From Tannerellaceae bacterium (GTDB lineage: Bacteria > Bacteroidota > Bacteroidia > Bacteroidales > Tannerellaceae): a DNA stretch of 64,000 nt. A program made the translations under genes and the position numbers. The stretch spans positions 22,028 through 86,027 of the forward strand of contig JAJQFE010000052.1 in NCBI GenBank assembly GCA_021201295.1, read 5' to 3'. Shown here piece by piece: positions 50,096 to 59,748 of this stretch; the stretch's first letter is position 1, and each line of letters opens with the position of its first letter. Under the pieces are notes generated by a model, which saw nothing but the letters and a program-made list of their open reading frames with translations, had not been told where the DNA came from and searched no databases.

Positions 50096-51316
50096 TTACT
50101 CATAGATCAGGCTGGATAGGTTCTGAGGATCAAACACCTGATTCGCAACCTCTAAGATCTCTTCCGACGTCAGTTCTTCTATTTTTTTAAAGACTTCCGG
50201 TAACATATCATACCGGTCATAGTGGAGAAAACTCTTCCCTAATCCCAGGAAAAGGCTTTCCCGGTTATCTCCGGATATACCCAGTTGTCCGATCACCTGC
50301 TTCTTAGCGGCAGCCAATTGCGCAGGAGACAGTTTATTTTCCCGGATTTTAGTAAGCTCCTTTTGTACCAGCCGGATTGCTTTATGGAGGTGTTTAGGGT
50401 CAGTCCCGAAATAGATACTGGTAAATCCGGTATCCGTATAAGAAGTAACAGAAGATTCCACATTATATACGAGTCCATGCTTTTCCCGCAGAGAGACATT
50501 CAGCCGGTTATTCATCCCGGGTCCTCCTAACAGGTTATTTAAAAGAAAAAGGGGTATTCTTTTTTCATCATACATGCTGAATGCTCTCCCACCTATCAGT
50601 ACATGGGCCTGATGCGTATCTTTATGTTCTCTTTTATTCCGGGGTAGAATAGGGTCCGGTGCTTTCCTGTCCGGAGTATGCGAGGGCATAGAAATGGCAG
50701 ATAACGTGTTTTCCGCTAACCGGATGATCCGTTTGAAATCTGTTTTTCCCATAGAAAAAAAGACCATGTTTCCCGGTGTATAAAAACAATTCGTGAAAGA
50801 GCGTCCGGAAAAGGAGTTGAAAGTAGTGATCGTTTTTTCATCTCCCAGAATATTATGTCCCAGTGCATGTCCCTGGAAAAGCATATTCTCAAATTCATCA
50901 AAGATCAGTTCGGAAGGACTGTCTTTATACGAATTAATTTCATCCAGGATCACATCTATTTCTTTTTCTATTTCCTGTTCCGGAAACCGGGAATGGAAAA
51001 TCAGGTCTGTCAGTAATTCAAAAGCCCGGTTAAAATGCTCTTCCATAAAAACCGAGTAAACAAACGTATCCTCTTTGGTCGTGTAGGCATTCAGTTCACC
51101 ACCTACATTCTCCATACGGTTTAAGATATGCCAGGCTTTTCGTTTTTCCGTGCCTTTAAAAAGCATATGTTCTACAAAGTGGGCTAAGCCATATTCCTCC
51201 GGAGACTCATCCCGGGTTCCCGCATGAATGGCAAATCCACCATACGCTACCGGAGAATTTACCGGCAGATGGATCATGCGAAGACCGTTGGATAAGGTAT
51301 AGGTGTGATATTGCAT
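50096..51316 (-). CDS. M16-family zinc peptidase (processing-peptidase-like)
   Basis: A 406-aa insulinase/M16 peptidase from Met 51316 (a longer start at 51334 lies very close to the -7 box and is less likely). The zinc motif HxxEH is seen in LAHFVEHMLFKG, with the distal Glu in EKEIDVILDEINSYKDSPSE. The second, non-catalytic half contains GPGMNNRLNVSLREKHGLVY. The protein lacks a signal peptide, so it is probably cytosolic. The frame is intact. Confidence 0.9.
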   Translation of the reverse strand: MQYHTYTLSNGLRMIHLPVNSPVAYGGFAIHAGTRDESPEEYGLAHFVEHMLFKGTEKRKAWHILNRMENVGGELNAYTTKEDTFVYSVFMEEHFNRAFELLTDLIFHSRFPEQEIEKEIDVILDEINSYKDSPSELIFDEFENMLFQGHALGHNILGDEKTITTFNSFSGRSFTNCFYTPGNMVFFSMGKTDFKRIIRLAENTLSAISMPSHTPDRKAPDPILPRNKREHKDTHQAHVLIGGRAFSMYDEKRIPLFLLNNLLGGPGMNNRLNVSLREKHGLVYNVESSVTSYTDTGFTSIYFGTDPKHLHKAIRLVQKELTKIRENKLSPAQLAAAKKQVIGQLGISGDNRESLFLGLGKSFLHYDRYDMLPEVFKKIEELTSEEILEVANQVFDPQNLSSLIYE

Positions 51317-51354
51317 ATACATTCTTTTGATCAATCTGTTTTGAATGGAACGCG

Positions 51355-51362
51355 CAAAAGTA
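51355..51362 (-). promoter_or_regulatory. -7 box TACTTTTG of the M16 gene
   Basis: An exact TAnnTTTG match on the minus strand. The expected transcription start near 51348 favours translation from 51316. Confidence 0.5.
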
Positions 51363-51428
51363 TAATTAAATCTGTTTCCCCCCCAATTAAAAAATAGTTT
51401 ATATGCAGGTAGAAATCATTAAAATGGA

Positions 51429-51436
51429 TACTTTTG
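51429..51436 (+). promoter_or_regulatory. -7 box TACTTTTG of the SIS gene
   Basis: An exact TAnnTTTG match. It lies inside the 5' extension of the longest reading frame, so the real start must be downstream (51457, 51460 or 51484). Confidence 0.5.
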
Positions 51437-51483
51437 TAATCAATTTTGGTGAATGCATGATGATTAAAGAAGAATACCCCATA

Positions 51484-52092
51484 ATGAACGAAGAGATAAC
51501 CTCTATACTCCGCCAGGAAGCAGAAGCTGTATTACAGATCCCGGTCAGTGGAGAGTATGTAAAAGCAGTAGATTACATTCTGGAATATGTCCATGAGAAA
51601 AAAGGAAAGCTCATTACTTCGGGGATGGGAAAAGCCGGTCAGATAGCTATGAATATCGCTACCACTTTCAGTTCCACAGGAACCCCGGCTTTCTTTCTGC
51701 ATCCCAGTGAAGCCCAACACGGGGATCTGGGCATTGTACGTGAGAATGATCTGATGCTACTTATTTCCAATTCCGGAAAAACTAATGAAATTATGGATTT
51801 GCTGGAACTTACACGCGGACTGGTGCCGGATATGAAGTTTATAGTGATCACCAGTAATCCGGAAAGCCCTCTGGCCAAAGAGGCAAATGCCTGCCTGTTA
51901 ACCGGGAATCCGAAAGAGGTGTGTACGCTGGGGTTAACTCCTACTACCTCTACCACTGTAATGACAGTTATAGGAGATATTCTGGTTGTCCATACGATGA
52001 AACGGATCGGATTTACGAATAAGGAGTATGCCAAACGGCATCATGGCGGGTATTTAGGCTCGAAAAGCCGCCAGCAAAGCAGTCAAGAATAG
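51484..52092 (+). CDS. SIS-domain sugar-phosphate isomerase (KdsD/GutQ-like, no CBS)
   Basis: A 202-aa SIS-fold protein from Met 51484 (Mets at 51457 and 51460 are possible). Sugar-phosphate-binding segments: TSGMGKAGQIAMNIATTFSS, LHPSEAQHGDLGIV and LLISNSGKTNEIMDLL, then the catalytic-type ending KRHHGGYLG. It resembles the isomerase domain of arabinose-5-phosphate isomerases but lacks the CBS pair. It ends with TAG at 52090-52092, 12 bases before the PfkB start and in the same frame. Confidence 0.85.
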   Translation: MNEEITSILRQEAEAVLQIPVSGEYVKAVDYILEYVHEKKGKLITSGMGKAGQIAMNIATTFSSTGTPAFFLHPSEAQHGDLGIVRENDLMLLISNSGKTNEIMDLLELTRGLVPDMKFIVITSNPESPLAKEANACLLTGNPKEVCTLGLTPTTSTTVMTVIGDILVVHTMKRIGFTNKEYAKRHHGGYLGSKSRQQSSQE

Positions 52093-52104
52093 ACACTCAA
52101 ACAT

Positions 52105-53040
52105 ATGAGAAAAGTAATAGGTGTAGGTGAAACGGTCCTGGATATCATTTTTAAAAATGATCAGCCTTATCAGGCAGTACCCGGTGGGTCTGTATTTAAC
52201 GGGTTGGTCTCTCTGGGCCGTTTAGGCGTTCCCATCTCTTTTATCAGTGAACTGGGAAATGATAGGGTCGGCCAAGTGATCCGGAATTTTATGACGGAAA
52301 ATAATATTTCTACTGATTATGTCGATTGTTTTCCGGACGGAAAAAGTCCTGTGTCCCTGGCTTTCTTAGATGAGCACCAGAATGCTGATTATACGTTTTA
52401 TAAAGATTACCCGAACCAGCGGCTGGAAGTACCCCTGCCTCCGATCCGGGAAGATGATATTTTCATTTTTGGTTCTTACTATTCTCTGAATCCTGTTTTG
52501 CGGGAACGAATGGTGGAATTCCTGGAATATGCCCGCGACCGGAAAGCGATTATCTATTATGATCTGAATTTCCGGAAAGCCCATGCCCATGAAGCGATCT
52601 TTCTGACTCCTACTATTCTGGATAACTTTGAATATGCAGATATTATCAGGGGCTCGGATGAAGACTTTCTGAATATATTCGGTAAAACAGATATGGAACA
52701 TGTCTATCAGGAACATATCCGGTTCTATTGTGACCGTTTTATTACGACCCACGGCGCAGATGGAGTCCAACTCTTTACAAGAGACGGGAGTCGACATTTC
52801 CCGACTACTTCTTTTAAACCGGTGAGTACGATCGGTGCAGGAGATAATTTTAATGCGGGAATTTTGTATGGATTGTTGAAATATGACATCCGGCATAAAG
52901 ATCTGCCTCTGCTGAACCGGGAGCAATGGGGAAAGCTCATTTCTTGTGGGGTAGATTTTGCTACGGAAGTATGCCAGAATTATGAAAATTATATACCCAA
53001 AGAGTTTGCCGAACGGTATAGGAATGCTTCCCAATCTTAA
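52105..53040 (+). CDS. PfkB-family carbohydrate kinase (fructokinase-like)
   Basis: A 311-aa ribokinase-fold kinase. Visible signatures are GVGETVLDIIFKN at the N-terminus, PGGSVFNGLVSLGRLG, and the catalytic STIGAGDNFNAGILYGL near residue 245 with the conserved Asp. It probably phosphorylates a sugar. The pairing with an upstream sugar-phosphate isomerase suggests a small sugar pathway, but the substrate is unknown. The frame is intact. Confidence 0.9.
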   Translation: MRKVIGVGETVLDIIFKNDQPYQAVPGGSVFNGLVSLGRLGVPISFISELGNDRVGQVIRNFMTENNISTDYVDCFPDGKSPVSLAFLDEHQNADYTFYKDYPNQRLEVPLPPIREDDIFIFGSYYSLNPVLRERMVEFLEYARDRKAIIYYDLNFRKAHAHEAIFLTPTILDNFEYADIIRGSDEDFLNIFGKTDMEHVYQEHIRFYCDRFITTHGADGVQLFTRDGSRHFPTTSFKPVSTIGAGDNFNAGILYGLLKYDIRHKDLPLLNREQWGKLISCGVDFATEVCQNYENYIPKEFAERYRNASQS

Positions 53041-53078
53041 ATATCATTAACTGGAGTACGTATCGTATGTGTTTTATT

Positions 53079-53086
53079 TATCTTTG
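53079..53086 (+). promoter_or_regulatory. -7 box TATCTTTG
   Basis: An exact TAnnTTTG match 21 bases before the ATG at 53107. Confidence 0.45.
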
Positions 53087-53106
53087 TGTAGATGCTTAAA
53101 TAGGAT

Positions 53107-54171
53107 ATGATGTTAGAAAAGATATTTCTTTTATTAACAAGTATAATTGTACTAACAAACTGCCAATCCCGGGAACTGGAAATCCGGGCGGTGTGTTCCC
53201 GGCAGGATATCGGAAATTATATTATTAAATGGGAGACAGACCCTGCCATGAAAGGAACTGTGAAGATCTATGTGTCCGATAATCCGGAGACTTTTGACAG
53301 AACCCGTCTGGTAGGAGTAGTCAATATCAGTGATAATATTACGACCTATATTACGAATGATAATATTACCCGGCAGTATTTCCTGCTTTCCTTTAATGAT
53401 CGGTACACCCGCATTGTCAGCTCCCGCAGGGATGCCATGGATCAGATCTCTAATTTCCGGGATATTGGTGGGTATACCAATATGCACGGTCAAATGGTCC
53501 GTTGGGGGAAGATTTACCGGTCAGGGGATCTGGTAAATCTCTCAGAAAGGGACTCTATCCGATTATCCAGATTAGGAATTCGGACCATCCTGGATCTGCG
53601 GACAGAGGAAGAAATGGCAGAATTCCCGGTAACTTATCAGGAGGCCAACCTGGTTTCTATTCCGGTTTCCATGGGAAATGTAGAAGATATTATGAGTCGC
53701 CTGAAAGATGGATGCATCCGTAAAGGAGATGGAGTGCTGTATATGCAGGATCTTTATCTGCAATATGTGACAGATAATACCTCCGGTTTTTCCGAAGCTT
53801 TTCGGCTTCTTTTGGATGAAGAAAATTATCCTTTGTTGATTACTTCTACCTTTGGTAAAGATAAAGTAGGTTTTTTAGCTGCTTTGATCTTATCGGTCTT
53901 ACAGGTTCCGGAAGACCTGATCTATAGTGATTACAGTCTTTCCCAGGAATGGTATGCTGATAATACCAGACGGATGCAGGGGTTTGCCCGTACGTTGACT
54001 CCTGATGCCCAGGAGGCCCTGACTGTCATGCTCCAGACCAATGAGGCTTATCTGGACCTGGCATTCCGGAAAATCCGGAAAGAATATGGGTCAGTAGAGA
54101 AATATCTCCTGAAAGAACTAAATTTAACAGAAAAGGAGATTACTGAATTGAAAGAAGTATTGCTTTTATAA
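53107..54171 (+). CDS. Tyrosine-phosphatase-like lipoprotein with altered active site
   Basis: A 354-aa lipoprotein (lipobox region IVLTNCQS) with an Fn3-like N-terminal part and a Y_phosphatase3 domain (SNFRDIGGYTNMHG near residue 119, then RSGDLVNLSE and TILDLRTEEEM). The phosphate-binding loop, normally HCxxGKDR, reads TSTFGKDK here. The nucleophile Cys is Ser (residue 247) and the terminal Arg is Lys, so catalysis by the usual mechanism is unlikely. It may be a pseudophosphatase or binding protein. The frame is intact. Confidence 0.8.
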   Translation: MMLEKIFLLLTSIIVLTNCQSRELEIRAVCSRQDIGNYIIKWETDPAMKGTVKIYVSDNPETFDRTRLVGVVNISDNITTYITNDNITRQYFLLSFNDRYTRIVSSRRDAMDQISNFRDIGGYTNMHGQMVRWGKIYRSGDLVNLSERDSIRLSRLGIRTILDLRTEEEMAEFPVTYQEANLVSIPVSMGNVEDIMSRLKDGCIRKGDGVLYMQDLYLQYVTDNTSGFSEAFRLLLDEENYPLLITSTFGKDKVGFLAALILSVLQVPEDLIYSDYSLSQEWYADNTRRMQGFARTLTPDAQEALTVMLQTNEAYLDLAFRKIRKEYGSVEKYLLKELNLTEKEITELKEVLLL

Positions 54172-54192
54172 GCTGAATCCGAATTATTTGCC

Positions 54193-54200
54193 TACCTTTG
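54193..54200 (+). promoter_or_regulatory. -7 box TACCTTTG
   Basis: An exact TAnnTTTG match 35 bases before the helicase start. Confidence 0.45.
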
Positions 54201-54234
54201 CACTGCAAAAATTATATTATACAACTATCGCATT

Positions 54235-56025
54235 TTGAAAACATTTGAAGAATTAGGAGTTGCCGCACCAATACTGAGGGCAATTCAAGAAATGGACTAC
54301 GAAGCGCCCATGCCTGTACAAGAGGAAGTGATTCCTTTTTTATTAGGAGAAGATAACGACGTAATTGCATTGGCCCAGACTGGAACCGGTAAAACTGCTG
54401 CTTTCGGATTACCCCTACTACAAAAAATAGAAGTAAATCAATATCATCCTCAGGCACTGATTTTGTGTCCTACCCGGGAATTATGTTTACAGATAGTGGA
54501 TGACCTGAATGATTATTCCAAATATATAGAGAACCTAAAAGTTCTTCCTGTATATGGAGGATCCAGTATTGAGAGCCAGATCAAGATGTTGAAACGGGGA
54601 GTACATGTGGTTGTGGCTACTCCGGGACGATTGCTGGATCTGATGAACCGTAAGACGGTAGATTTGAGCAGGGTTCGTAGTGTTATTCTGGATGAGGCGG
54701 ATGAGATGCTGAATATGGGATTTACGGAAAGTATTAATGCAATCCTGGCAGAAGTTCCTGCCTCTCGTAATATGCTTCTGTTCTCTGCCACCATGCCGCA
54801 GGGTATTGCTTCTATTACCAAAAAGTATATGAACAATCCGAAAGAGATTGTAATAGGTAATAAAAATGAAGGAAATAAAAACATCAAGCATGTGTATTAT
54901 ATGGTTTAGGCACGGGATAAATATCTGGCCCTGAAACGTATTGCAGATTATTATCCGAATATTTACGGTATTATTTTCTGCCGTACCCGTAAGGAAACAC
55001 AGGAAATTGCCGATAAACTGATCCAGGGCGGATATAATGCAGATTCTTTGCATGGTGAGCTCAGCCAGGCACAACGGGATTATGTCATGCAGAAGTTCCG
55101 CATTAAAAATCTCCAGTTATTAGTCGCGACTGATGTAGCTGCCAGGGGATTGGATGTGGATAATCTGACTCATGTCATTAATTACGGATTACCTGATGAA
55201 ATCGAGTCTTATACCCACCGTAGCGGTCGTACCGGCCGTGCCAGCAGAACTGGTATCTCTATTTCTATCTGCCATATTAAAGAAAAAGGTAAAATCCGTG
55301 AACTTGAACGGATCCTGAATAAGACCTTTGAAAAAGGAGAGATGCCAAGCGGACAGGATATATGTCAGAAGCAATTATTTAACCTGGTAGACCAGATTGA
55401 AAAGGTAAAGGTGAATGAAGAAGAAATTGCTGAATTGATGCCGTCTATCTTCCGTAAACTGGAATGGCTGGATAAAGAGGATATTATTAAACGAGTGGTC
55501 TCTCTGGAGTTCAACCGGATGATTGATTATTATAAAGATGCGGATGAAATACAGATCGTGGATGAGCGTTCGACCAAAAAAGAACGTTCGCAATCCAGAG
55601 GTGACCGGAGAGTTCCTGTCGCAGAAGAAGGTTTCTCCCATTTCTTTCTGAACTTTGGTAAAGCGGATGGTTTATATCCCAACCAGTTGATTGAGCTGGT
55701 CAATAAATGTGTACCGGGCAAGGTACGGATCAGAAAGATTGATCTACGTGAAAATTTCTCCTTTTTTGAAGTAGAGGAAAATGAAGCGAACCGTGTAATG
55801 GATCGTATAAATGGATACGAAATTGACGGCAGACGTCTTTCCGTAGAACCTGCACAAGGGAAAAAAGGAGAAGGTGGCCGTAGTAGCCGCAGTCCAAAAG
55901 GCAAACGGTACAGTTACCGATCTTCTGATCGTTTTGAAAAACGGGACCGGAATAATGATAAACCCTGGAGACGTACTGCTCCGGACCGGAAACGGCGTTC
56001 GGATCGTCAACGAAAAGCTATTTAA
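54235..56025 (+). pseudogene. deaD: DEAD-box RNA helicase (DeaD/CsdA-like) with in-frame TAG
   Basis: An ATP-dependent RNA helicase, 596 aa if read through. Motifs: Q-motif PMPVQEEVIP, AQTGTGKT (Walker A), PTRELCLQ, TPGRLLDL, LDEADEML and SATMP. In the second half: IFCRTRKETQ, VATDVAARGLDV and HRSGRTGRA. A DbpA-like RNA-binding domain (about residues 460-545) and a basic tail follow. TAG at 54907-54909 falls right after HVYYMV, between the two RecA lobes, where Gln would fit. No other frame damage was seen. The likely start is TTG at 54235; no ATG is available upstream in frame. Confidence 0.88.
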
Positions 56026-56035
56026 TTACTGTATA

Positions 56036-56064
56036 AAGAGCCTGCTTTTTCTAAGCAGGCTCTT
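56036..56064 (+). terminator. Terminator after the helicase gene
   Basis: A 12-bp perfect stem (AAGAGCCTGCTT with its complement) followed by a short T-rich tail. Confidence 0.75.
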
Positions 56065-56235
56065 TTGTTTCTACCTGCAAAGAATACTCCTATAGAAAAA
56101 CTACAATCTTTTCATCTTACTTTCTTCTATCCTTCTGATTATTTATATTTTTGTTCCTTTCTCTTTTAAAATGTAACCGGAAATATAAAAAACCAGATAA
56201 TTGGATTATATCCTATTGTTCGTATTTTCTTTTTA

Positions 56236-56243
56236 TATCTTTG
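56236..56243 (+). promoter_or_regulatory. -7 box TATCTTTG with upstream ATTG
   Basis: An exact TAnnTTTG match; ATTG at 56215-56218 gives a 17-base spacer. It lies about 80 bases before the M28 peptidase ATG. Confidence 0.45.
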
Positions 56244-56320
56244 TTTATGATATGGTTGGGTTTGAAATAATGATATTGTGCGTGTTATTCTGAGGAATTA
56301 ATAATAAAAAGATAATATCA

Positions 56321-57826
56321 ATGAAAAAGATCTGTTATTTTTTACTGGCTATATGTTCAGTACATTTTTCTTTAAAAGCACAGGCCACAGAGGAAGTATC
56401 TCCGGAAACCAGGGCGTTATTTTTGACTACAGAAACTGATTTACAGGAATGGATGGCTTATCTGGTTTCGCCGGAATGCCGGGGACGGCTGACCGGAGAT
56501 ATAGGTTTTCAGAAAGCCGCACAATATGTTGCTGATCTTTTTCAGGAATGGGGACTGGAACTGGGCGGAGACCAGGGCGGTTATTTCCAGCATTTTCCCC
56601 ATCCCTATACGGAAGTTCAGGAAATGGGACAGTTTAGCCTGTATTTTCCTGTGGGTAAAGATTGGATAGCCAAAGAATATCCTTACCCGGATCATTATAT
56701 GGTCGGTGGCACTTCTGATTCCGGGGAACTGCATAGATTGGAACTGGCCTATGTAGGCTATGGAATTACCGCTCCGGAGTTAAACTATGATGACTATAAA
56801 GGGATAGATGTGAAAGGAAAAATCGTAGTTTGTGACCGGGATATCCCTTATCAGGGTAGAGATCCGGAACTCCAGAAAAAATGGACTCCCTATCAGTATC
56901 ATAACCTGAAGATGACCAATGCAGTTGCCCATGGAGCTGCCGGAATGTTATATATTACTACTACTGCCAATCCGAATCCGGGATGGAATCCGGGATTTAT
57001 TTATGCCTGCATCAGTGATAGTGTGGCACGGGATATATTTGCCGGAACCGGGGGAAATTATGATGCCGTAAAGGAAGGAATCAACCAATCTATGAAACCT
57101 TACTCCTTTGTCATTGAGAAAAAAGCGGATATCAAAGCCGTTACTCAGTTTCATCCGGATGAAATCGGCTGTAATGTGATTGGTATATTAAGAGGTACGG
57201 ATCCTACTCTGGAACCGGAGATGATTATGGCCGGAGCCCATCTGGACCATGTAGGTATGATGCCGGTCCTGATGCCCGGAGCTATGGATAATGCTTCCGG
57301 GTCTGTCATTATTATGGGAGCAGCGAAAGCCTTGTCCACTTCCGGCTATACTCCTAAGCGGACATTGGTTTTTGTATTATATGGGGGTGAAGAAACCGGA
57401 TTGATTGGAAGTAAATATTTGGTAGATCACCCTATTTCACCGTTAGAAAATCTGAAAGTAGTATTTAATATTGACTGTTTGGGAACAGGCTATGGGCTGG
57501 GAGCCCGGGCTGCACAGAAATATGCTTCTCTTCTGGATTATGTGGAAGGTGCCAATGAGGCTGTCCTGAAACGGCCGTTTACCACCCGTTTAGGAAATAA
57601 TGAGATCATTACCCGTCCCCGTACGGATGATGCCAACTTCTTTGTCAAAGGAGTTCCTACTATCAGTCTTTTCTCTTTTGGTGCTGCTTACCGCACGCCC
57701 TACCATCATCCGGGAGACGTGATGGAACTAATCGAGTTTGATATCGTAAGAGATTGTGTGAAACTATTGACACGAACTATGATGGATATGGGTAATGTGG
57801 AAAAAATAGAGGCTTCCCCCAAATAA
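56321..57826 (+). CDS. Secreted M28-family zinc aminopeptidase
   Basis: A 501-aa exported peptidase (signal peptide MKKICYFLLAICSVHFSLKA). A PA-domain-like insert occurs at about 140-280. The catalytic domain shows the metal ligands in AGAHLDHVG (His, Asp), GAMDNASG, GGEETGLIG (catalytic Glu pair), NIDCLG and YHHPGD. It trims N-terminal residues from peptides outside the cytosol. The frame is intact. C69 and C1 peptidase genes lie nearby, forming a peptidase cluster. Confidence 0.92.
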   Translation: MKKICYFLLAICSVHFSLKAQATEEVSPETRALFLTTETDLQEWMAYLVSPECRGRLTGDIGFQKAAQYVADLFQEWGLELGGDQGGYFQHFPHPYTEVQEMGQFSLYFPVGKDWIAKEYPYPDHYMVGGTSDSGELHRLELAYVGYGITAPELNYDDYKGIDVKGKIVVCDRDIPYQGRDPELQKKWTPYQYHNLKMTNAVAHGAAGMLYITTTANPNPGWNPGFIYACISDSVARDIFAGTGGNYDAVKEGINQSMKPYSFVIEKKADIKAVTQFHPDEIGCNVIGILRGTDPTLEPEMIMAGAHLDHVGMMPVLMPGAMDNASGSVIIMGAAKALSTSGYTPKRTLVFVLYGGEETGLIGSKYLVDHPISPLENLKVVFNIDCLGTGYGLGARAAQKYASLLDYVEGANEAVLKRPFTTRLGNNEIITRPRTDDANFFVKGVPTISLFSFGAAYRTPYHHPGDVMELIEFDIVRDCVKLLTRTMMDMGNVEKIEASPK

Positions 57827-58012
57827 TTCTTTTTTGTAAAATGAAAGAATTAAAAAGATTGTCAGCCACATGTTCTGATAATCCGTATATTTAACTTCTG
57901 AATTTCCGGATAGACTTTTGTCTTAGCAGATATAGGTTGGGTACTTAGTTTGCCAGATAACAGTAAAAAGGTGTAATAGACCCAATGGCAACAAAAAATA
58001 AAATCTGATTAT

Positions 58013-59614
58013 ATGATTTGAAACTCTTATCTGACCGGCCTACTTATATACATAGGAACAGTAGCCCAACTCTTTGCTCAACAGATAGACTTTACTGAGC
58101 CGGTAAATCATCCGGAAAGTTGTACCAGTATTATGGTTGGCAGACTGGCAACTGTGGATGGATCCGTAATAACCAGCCATACCTGTGATGGGAATTACCG
58201 GACCTGGATGGATATTGTGCCGGCTCAACAATTTGAGAAGGATACTATTGTGGATATTTATACCGGCCGTATGCACACGGAGTTTTCTACAGATCAGAGC
58301 CGAATGAAACAAGTAGGGTCCATTCCTGAAGTGAAAGCTACTTATCAATACCTGAATACGGCTTATCCCTGCCTGAATGAAAAATAGTTAGGCATTGGGG
58401 AAACCACTATTACCGGCAGAAAAGAATTAGTGAATAAGAATGGAATGTTTATGATTGAAGAACTACAGAAAATAGTGCTTCAACGTTGTACAACTGCCCG
58501 GGAGGCTATCCAACTGATAGGGGAGTTAGTGGCTACCTATGGATATGCAGACAGTGGGGAATGCCTTACCATTGCTGACCCGAAAGAGGTGTGGCATTTT
58601 GAAATTTTCGGGATAGGCCCTGACCAATTAGGTGGAGTATGGGCTGCAGTACGTATTCCGGATGATCATGTGGGCGTTTCTGCTAATATACCCCGGATCT
58701 CTTATGTGGATATCCGGGATAAAGAGAATTATATGGCTTCTGAAAACGTATTTACTGCTGCTAAAGAATTGGGATATTGGGATGGAACCAAACCCTTTTG
58801 TTTCTGGAAAGCCTATGGAGGAGGTGAAAAAGCCTTTTCCGTCCGTGAATATTTTATCCTGAGTACGTTGGCTTCTTCTTTGAAGCTTGCCTATGATGCG
58901 GAAGCCCTGCCTATCTCAGTCAAACCTGATCAGAAAGTCTCTGTTACGGATGTGATGGCACTGTTGAGACAAACATATGAAGGTACTCAATGGGATATGA
59001 CACAGAATTTGAAAGTAGCTGTTAAACATAAGGACAGTGAGCAGGTGGACACTATCATAAGCCCGTTTGCAAATCCCTGGATGGTGCCTGATATGGCACA
59101 GATGCTGAATGGAATCCAGGCAGGCACTGTAGAACGGCATCGTTTGGTTGCTGTGCCTCAATGTTCTTATTCACATGTGATCCAATTAAGAGACTGGTTG
59201 CCGGATGCAGTTGGAGGAGTGGCCTGGATGTCTTTTGATAATCCCGGTCAAAGTCCCCGTTTTCCTGTATTTGCCGGAACGACTGCTTTGCCTGCTAGTT
59301 TCGATATTTGCGGGCAGCACCGTTACCGGGAAGATGCTGCTTTATGGACCTATAGAAGAGCAAACAAGCTGGCGACTGTTCGCTGGGGACTTACCCGGGA
59401 TCAGATGAATTAGGCTATTCTTCATTATGAGCAGAAAGGACAAATTGAACTTCCTTTTATAGAAAACCGTTACCAGGAACTTTTAAAGATTGAAGGATCT
59501 GAAAAAGCTAATGACTTCCTGACAGGATATACTGCTGATTTTGTAGGAGCTTCTATGCTTCGATGGAAAGAACTGGGAGATACTTTCTGGAAAATGTTTG
59601 CCAGGGGATTTTAA
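58013..59614 (+). pseudogene. C69-family dipeptidase (PepD/U34) with three in-frame stops
   Basis: A secreted Ntn-type dipeptidase of 533 aa if read through. The N-terminal nucleophile Cys lies in NHPESCTSIMVGRLATVDGS, with THTCDGNYRTW nearby; later segments (GYADSGECLTIADPKEVWHFEI, SYSHVIQLRDW) match the family. In-frame stops: TGA at codon 3 (58019-58021), TAG at 58385-58387 after LNEK, and TAG at 59411-59413 after RDQMN. All fit single C-to-T changes from Arg or Gln codons. No frameshift was found. Confidence 0.88.
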
Positions 59615-59624
59615 AAGTAATAAA

Positions 59625-59735
59625 TTAGGAGTTAAAGGAGTAATCAGTCGCGATGCTCCTTAGAAGTTAAGTAGTCAGTAGATAATTTATTTTTATTGCT
59701 CCTTAACTCCTTAACTCCTTTAACTACTAACTACT
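59625..59735. repeat. Dispersed GGAGTTAAAGGAGT repeat, copy B
   Basis: Left words GGAGTTAAAGGAGT and AAGTTAAGTAGTCAGTAG; right words CTCCTTAACTCCTTAACTCC and TTTAACTACTAACTAC. Same family and layout as the copy at 35126-35235. Confidence 0.65.
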
Positions 59736-59748
59736 AAAAATAAATATC

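Noticed and set aside
51403..51483. Longer SIS protein from 51403
   Set aside because: A -7 promoter box lies inside this extension, so it is upstream of the transcription start.
54907..54909. Pyrrolysine or selenocysteine insertion at internal stops
   Set aside because: The residues expected are Gln or Arg, the proteins are not known Sec/Pyl families, and several of the genes are also frameshifted.
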